Shown: one piece after another, positions 63,381-64,000 of the stretch | Layout: each line of letters opens with the position of its first letter | Numbering within the stretch: position 1 is the stretch's first letter | Assembly: GCA_964517465.1 (NCBI GenBank) | Contig: CAZFEK010000020.1 | Location: forward strand, 7,887-71,886 | Origin: JACPUX01 sp964517465 | Lineage (GTDB): Bacteria; Pseudomonadota; Gammaproteobacteria; Burkholderiales; Casimicrobiaceae | Direction of reading: 5' to 3' | Length of the DNA: 64,000 nt | Notes under the pieces: model-generated | Told to the model about the DNA's origin: nothing | What the model saw: only the letters and a program-made list of their open reading frames with translations | Databases searched by the model: none | Program-made: the position numbers and the translations under genes

Positions 63381-63833
63381 CTACCGCGGCATTTTGGTGA
63401 TCTGTACGCTGACGATTTTCCATAAACCGCCGCGCCGCACATAGACGTCGATATAGCGATAGTGCGAGCTGAAGAACTTGCCGTCGTAGTGCCCGGTCAT
63501 GCGCGTGCGCCCGCTCGCAAGCGCCGTATCACCGTAGAGGCGAACCTCGAAATCCTCCACCAGGTACGGGTCGATGCGCAGTTTCGGGTCGACCAACCCT
63601 GGCACGCGCTGCTTAGGCGCTAGCGCGCAGTACGGGTCGATGCGCAGTCTCGGGTCGAACAGCCCGGCCACGAAGGATTGCTTGTCTTCGATGTCGCCGG
63701 CGGCGTCGATCTGCCGGAAGTCGTCTGCCATGTTGGCTGCAATTTCGGCCAGACGCTTCGCCACGATCGCATTATCCCAGCGGTCGGCTTGTTGCCGCAG
63801 TTGCGTGATGTCGTCCGCGTTGCCAGAAGGCAT
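63381..63833 (-). CDS. NTF2-like (DUF4440/SnoaL-type) protein with internal duplication
   Basis: 150 residues. The NTF2 fold is recognised from AIVAKRLAEIAANMADDFRQ, VEDFEVRLYGDTALASGRTR and YRYIDVYVRRGGLWKIVSVQ. A 22-codon tandem duplication inserts a second copy of a short block: GLFDPRLRIDPY and GLVDPKLRIDPY appear at about 57-68 and 79-90. The duplicated DNA starts at 63565 and 63631 (66-bp period) and is almost identical, so it is recent. NTF2-like proteins bind small ligands or act as isomerases. No partner gene is adjacent; it converges with the LuxR gene. Confidence 0.78.
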   Translation of the reverse strand: MPSGNADDITQLRQQADRWDNAIVAKRLAEIAANMADDFRQIDAAGDIEDKQSFVAGLFDPRLRIDPYCALAPKQRVPGLVDPKLRIDPYLVEDFEVRLYGDTALASGRTRMTGHYDGKFFSSHYRYIDVYVRRGGLWKIVSVQITKMPR

Positions 63834-63865
63834 TGGAGTGGCGACATGGCCACGCGACTAAAAAG

Positions 63866-63954
63866 CTCGCGCCTTCCGGCGCTCCTACAGCGGCGGTGCG
63901 GACAGAATCGGTCGCGGTGCTGGCTGGCCTTTTGTAGGAGCTGGCCTTTTGTAG
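63866..63954. repeat. REP-like inverted pair
   Basis: CTCGCGCCTTCCGGCGCTCC followed by TACA at 63866-63889, and TTTTGTAGGAGCTGGCC at about 63930-63946, face each other like the REP units between mpl and yqiA. TTTTGTAG occurs again at 63947. The window ends soon after, so the extent is unknown. Confidence 0.55.
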
Positions 63955-64000
63955 ATCCTATGCGTGAGCGAGTCGGCGGCAAAGCAGTCTAAGGAGGACG

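Overview
The window is GC-rich chromosomal DNA of a Gram-negative bacterium, most likely a betaproteobacterium (Rhodocyclales/Nitrosomonadales-like; inference). The evidence is gene order: yggS-proC-yggT-yggU divergent from pilT-pilU, a DUF971-ubiE-Tim44-like-ubiB neighbourhood, a 1,600-residue NAD-glutamate dehydrogenase, and mpl next to a YqiA-type esterase. No rRNA or tRNA gene and no CRISPR array was seen.

Layout. 1-5.2 kb: dnaB, a small zinc-ribbon-like protein, a PP2C phosphatase, a frameshifted PD-(D/E)XK nuclease, a WYL regulator and a frameshifted uracil-DNA-glycosylase-like gene. 5.2-6.3 kb holds nothing convincing. 6.3-9.7 kb: an amidohydrolase-fold protein that has lost most metal ligands, divergent from a translationally coupled ATP-grasp ligase and family-2 glycosyltransferase. 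9.9-20.2 kb: a decayed lipase, NAD-GDH, the yggU/yggT/proC/yggS operon, then pilT and pilU. 20.4-20.7 kb: three identical 99-bp tandem repeats. 20.9-25.3 kb: ubiquinone genes (ubiE, ubiB) with a Tim44-like protein and, in the place usually held by ubiJ, a Uma2 endonuclease-fold gene on the other strand. 25.3-29.3 kb: exported or hydrolytic small proteins.

29.4-43.3 kb is the most accessory part. A TPR regulator is divergent from a 2,087-residue exported multidomain protein. The last 391 bp of that giant gene are repeated 5,164 bp downstream. Between the copies lie an intact IS91-family (HUH, Y2) transposase, an intact MFS transporter and cut-off pieces of five other genes (MazE-type antitoxin, APC permease, LexA, metallopeptidase, LysR). 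A relBE-type toxin-antitoxin pair follows the second copy.

43.5-50.1 kb: a FabH-like ketoacyl synthase, an MFS transporter coupled to a TPR/O-GlcNAc-transferase-like (SPINDLY-type) glycosyltransferase, then mpl, REP-like palindromes and yqiA. 50.2-59.3 kb: a LuxR regulator divergent from a tight operon of response regulator, membrane hybrid histidine kinase and a 1,895-residue protein that fuses a cholesterol-oxidase-like GMC oxidoreductase, an alpha/beta hydrolase with a Cys nucleophile and a PhoD-like metallophosphoesterase. This operon is my best candidate for an undescribed system. 59.3-64 kb: a truncated duplicate of a LuxR gene, a delta-60-repeat exported protein, a stand-alone AAA/SMC-type ATPase, the intact LuxR gene, an NTF2-like protein with a 22-codon internal duplication, and more REP-like sequence.
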